Shown: piece by piece, positions 6,077-6,198 of the stretch | Layout: each line of letters opens with the position of its first letter | Position numbering within the stretch: position 1 is the first letter of the stretch | DNA from: an uncultured Hyphomicrobiales bacterium | GTDB taxonomy: Bacteria; Pseudomonadota; Alphaproteobacteria; Rhizobiales; Rhizobiaceae | Direction of reading: 5' to 3' | DNA: 6,198 nucleotides | NCBI GenBank assembly: GCA_943914405.1 | Contig: CALUBX010000278.1 | Coordinates: 1 to 6,198 of the forward strand | The notes under the pieces: model-generated | What the model saw: only the letters and a program-made list of their open reading frames with translations | The model's database searches: none | Told to the model about the DNA's origin: nothing | Program-made: the position numbers and the translations under genes

Positions 6077-6198
6077 TCAGAGCTTTTTTGACAGAACATC
6101 CTGCAGCATGGCCTTGTCCAGCGACAGGTCGGCGACGATCCGATTCAGCTTGGCGTTCTCCTCCTCGAGCTGACGAAGACGCTTCATCTCCGACGGCA
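6077..6198 (-). pseudogene. IS3-family transposase OrfA, C-terminal part
   Basis: Thirty-nine codons run from the window edge to a TGA at 6077-6079: PSEMKRLRQLEEENAKLNRI followed by VADLSLDKAMLQDVLSKKL. This is the highly conserved OrfA C-terminus of IS407-type IS3 elements, containing the leucine zipper used for OrfA/OrfAB assembly. The visible part is intact, with no stops or frameshifts, but the partner OrfB is truncated, so the element is non-functional. Its orientation is opposite to the left-hand IS3 remnant, and the two belong to different IS3 groups, so they are not the two ends of one composite element. Confidence 0.88.
6083..6089 (-). promoter_or_regulatory. A6G programmed -1 frameshift site of the IS3 element
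   Basis: On the minus strand these bases read AAAAAAG in the phase A AAA AAG within the Ser-Lys-Lys codons near the OrfA end. A -1 slip here moves reading from OrfA into the OrfB frame (KKALRPARKRKL). This is the standard signal for making the OrfAB transposase in IS3 elements. With OrfB truncated a few codons later it can no longer give a working product. Confidence 0.7.

Larger units (their letters stand above)
6048..6198 (-). mobile_element. Truncated IS3-family insertion sequence (IS407-like type)
   Basis: The right edge of the window holds the end of OrfA and the first few codons of OrfB of an IS3-family element. In the frame one base back from OrfA, the text after the slippery site reads KKALRPARKRKL, like the usual OrfB start KPARKREL, and then loses similarity around 6045-6056. 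The element is cut there with no terminal inverted repeat, so this copy lacks the DDE catalytic part of OrfB and cannot move by itself. The rest of OrfA lies outside the window. Confidence 0.75.

Noticed and set aside
1..6198. CRISPR array, tRNA, rRNA or riboswitch
   Set aside because: No regularly spaced direct repeats, no cloverleaf with a CCA end and no conserved RNA core were seen on either strand.
277..6198. Composite transposon bounded by two copies of one insertion sequence
   Set aside because: The left and right IS3 remnants belong to different groups and are both truncated, so they cannot be the matching ends of a composite element.

Overview
The window looks like an accessory polysaccharide (capsule/exopolysaccharide) locus of a Gram-negative bacterium, most likely an alphaproteobacterium of the Rhizobiales type. 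The taxonomic guess rests on the style of the IS3-family remnants, the GC-rich right flank and the KpsM-type exporter; it is an inference and no marker gene confirms it. Five genes on the minus strand fill about 663-5361. They are moderately low in GC (sampled 60-base lines near 2041 and 4801 are about 45-47% GC), while the right flank near 5881-6000 is about 68-75%.

In the direction of transcription (right to left) the block reads: a KpsM-type ABC-2 polysaccharide-export permease (4573-5361, GTG start), a 77-residue hydrophobic protein 5 bases behind it (4334-4567), a serine alpha/beta hydrolase with a helical C-terminal extension (3243-4193), a large two-headed glycosyltransferase (935-3127) joining a Core-2/I-branching (GT14-like) head to a GT92/Glyco_tranf_2_4-like tail, and a 91-residue unknown protein (663-938) whose ATG overlaps the glycosyltransferase stop codon as ATGA. 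Read together they suggest building (glycosyltransferase), modifying or trimming (hydrolase) and exporting (permease) a surface glycan. The KpsT-type ATPase that a KpsM permease needs is not in the window.

The flanks are mobile-element debris. On the left (about 277-521, plus strand) lies a decayed OrfA of an IS3-family transposase, broken by several frameshifts and running into an unrelated coiled-coil frame; the first 276 bases hold nothing I can identify. On the right are a 54-residue helical small protein (5489-5653, minus), a divergent fragment of a GH19 chitinase/endolysin-like gene (from 5743, plus) that loses its homology beside a 20-base perfect-arm palindrome, an orphan reading frame, and the C-terminal part of a second IS3-family OrfA (6077-6198, minus) with its A6G frameshift signal and only the first codons of OrfB.

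The picture is of a horizontally acquired surface-glycan gene block set among broken insertion sequences and a phage-lysis-like fragment. The most unusual content is the GT14-GT92 fusion with an unassigned middle domain, the coupled 91-residue protein, and the permease paired with a tiny membrane protein instead of its ATPase.
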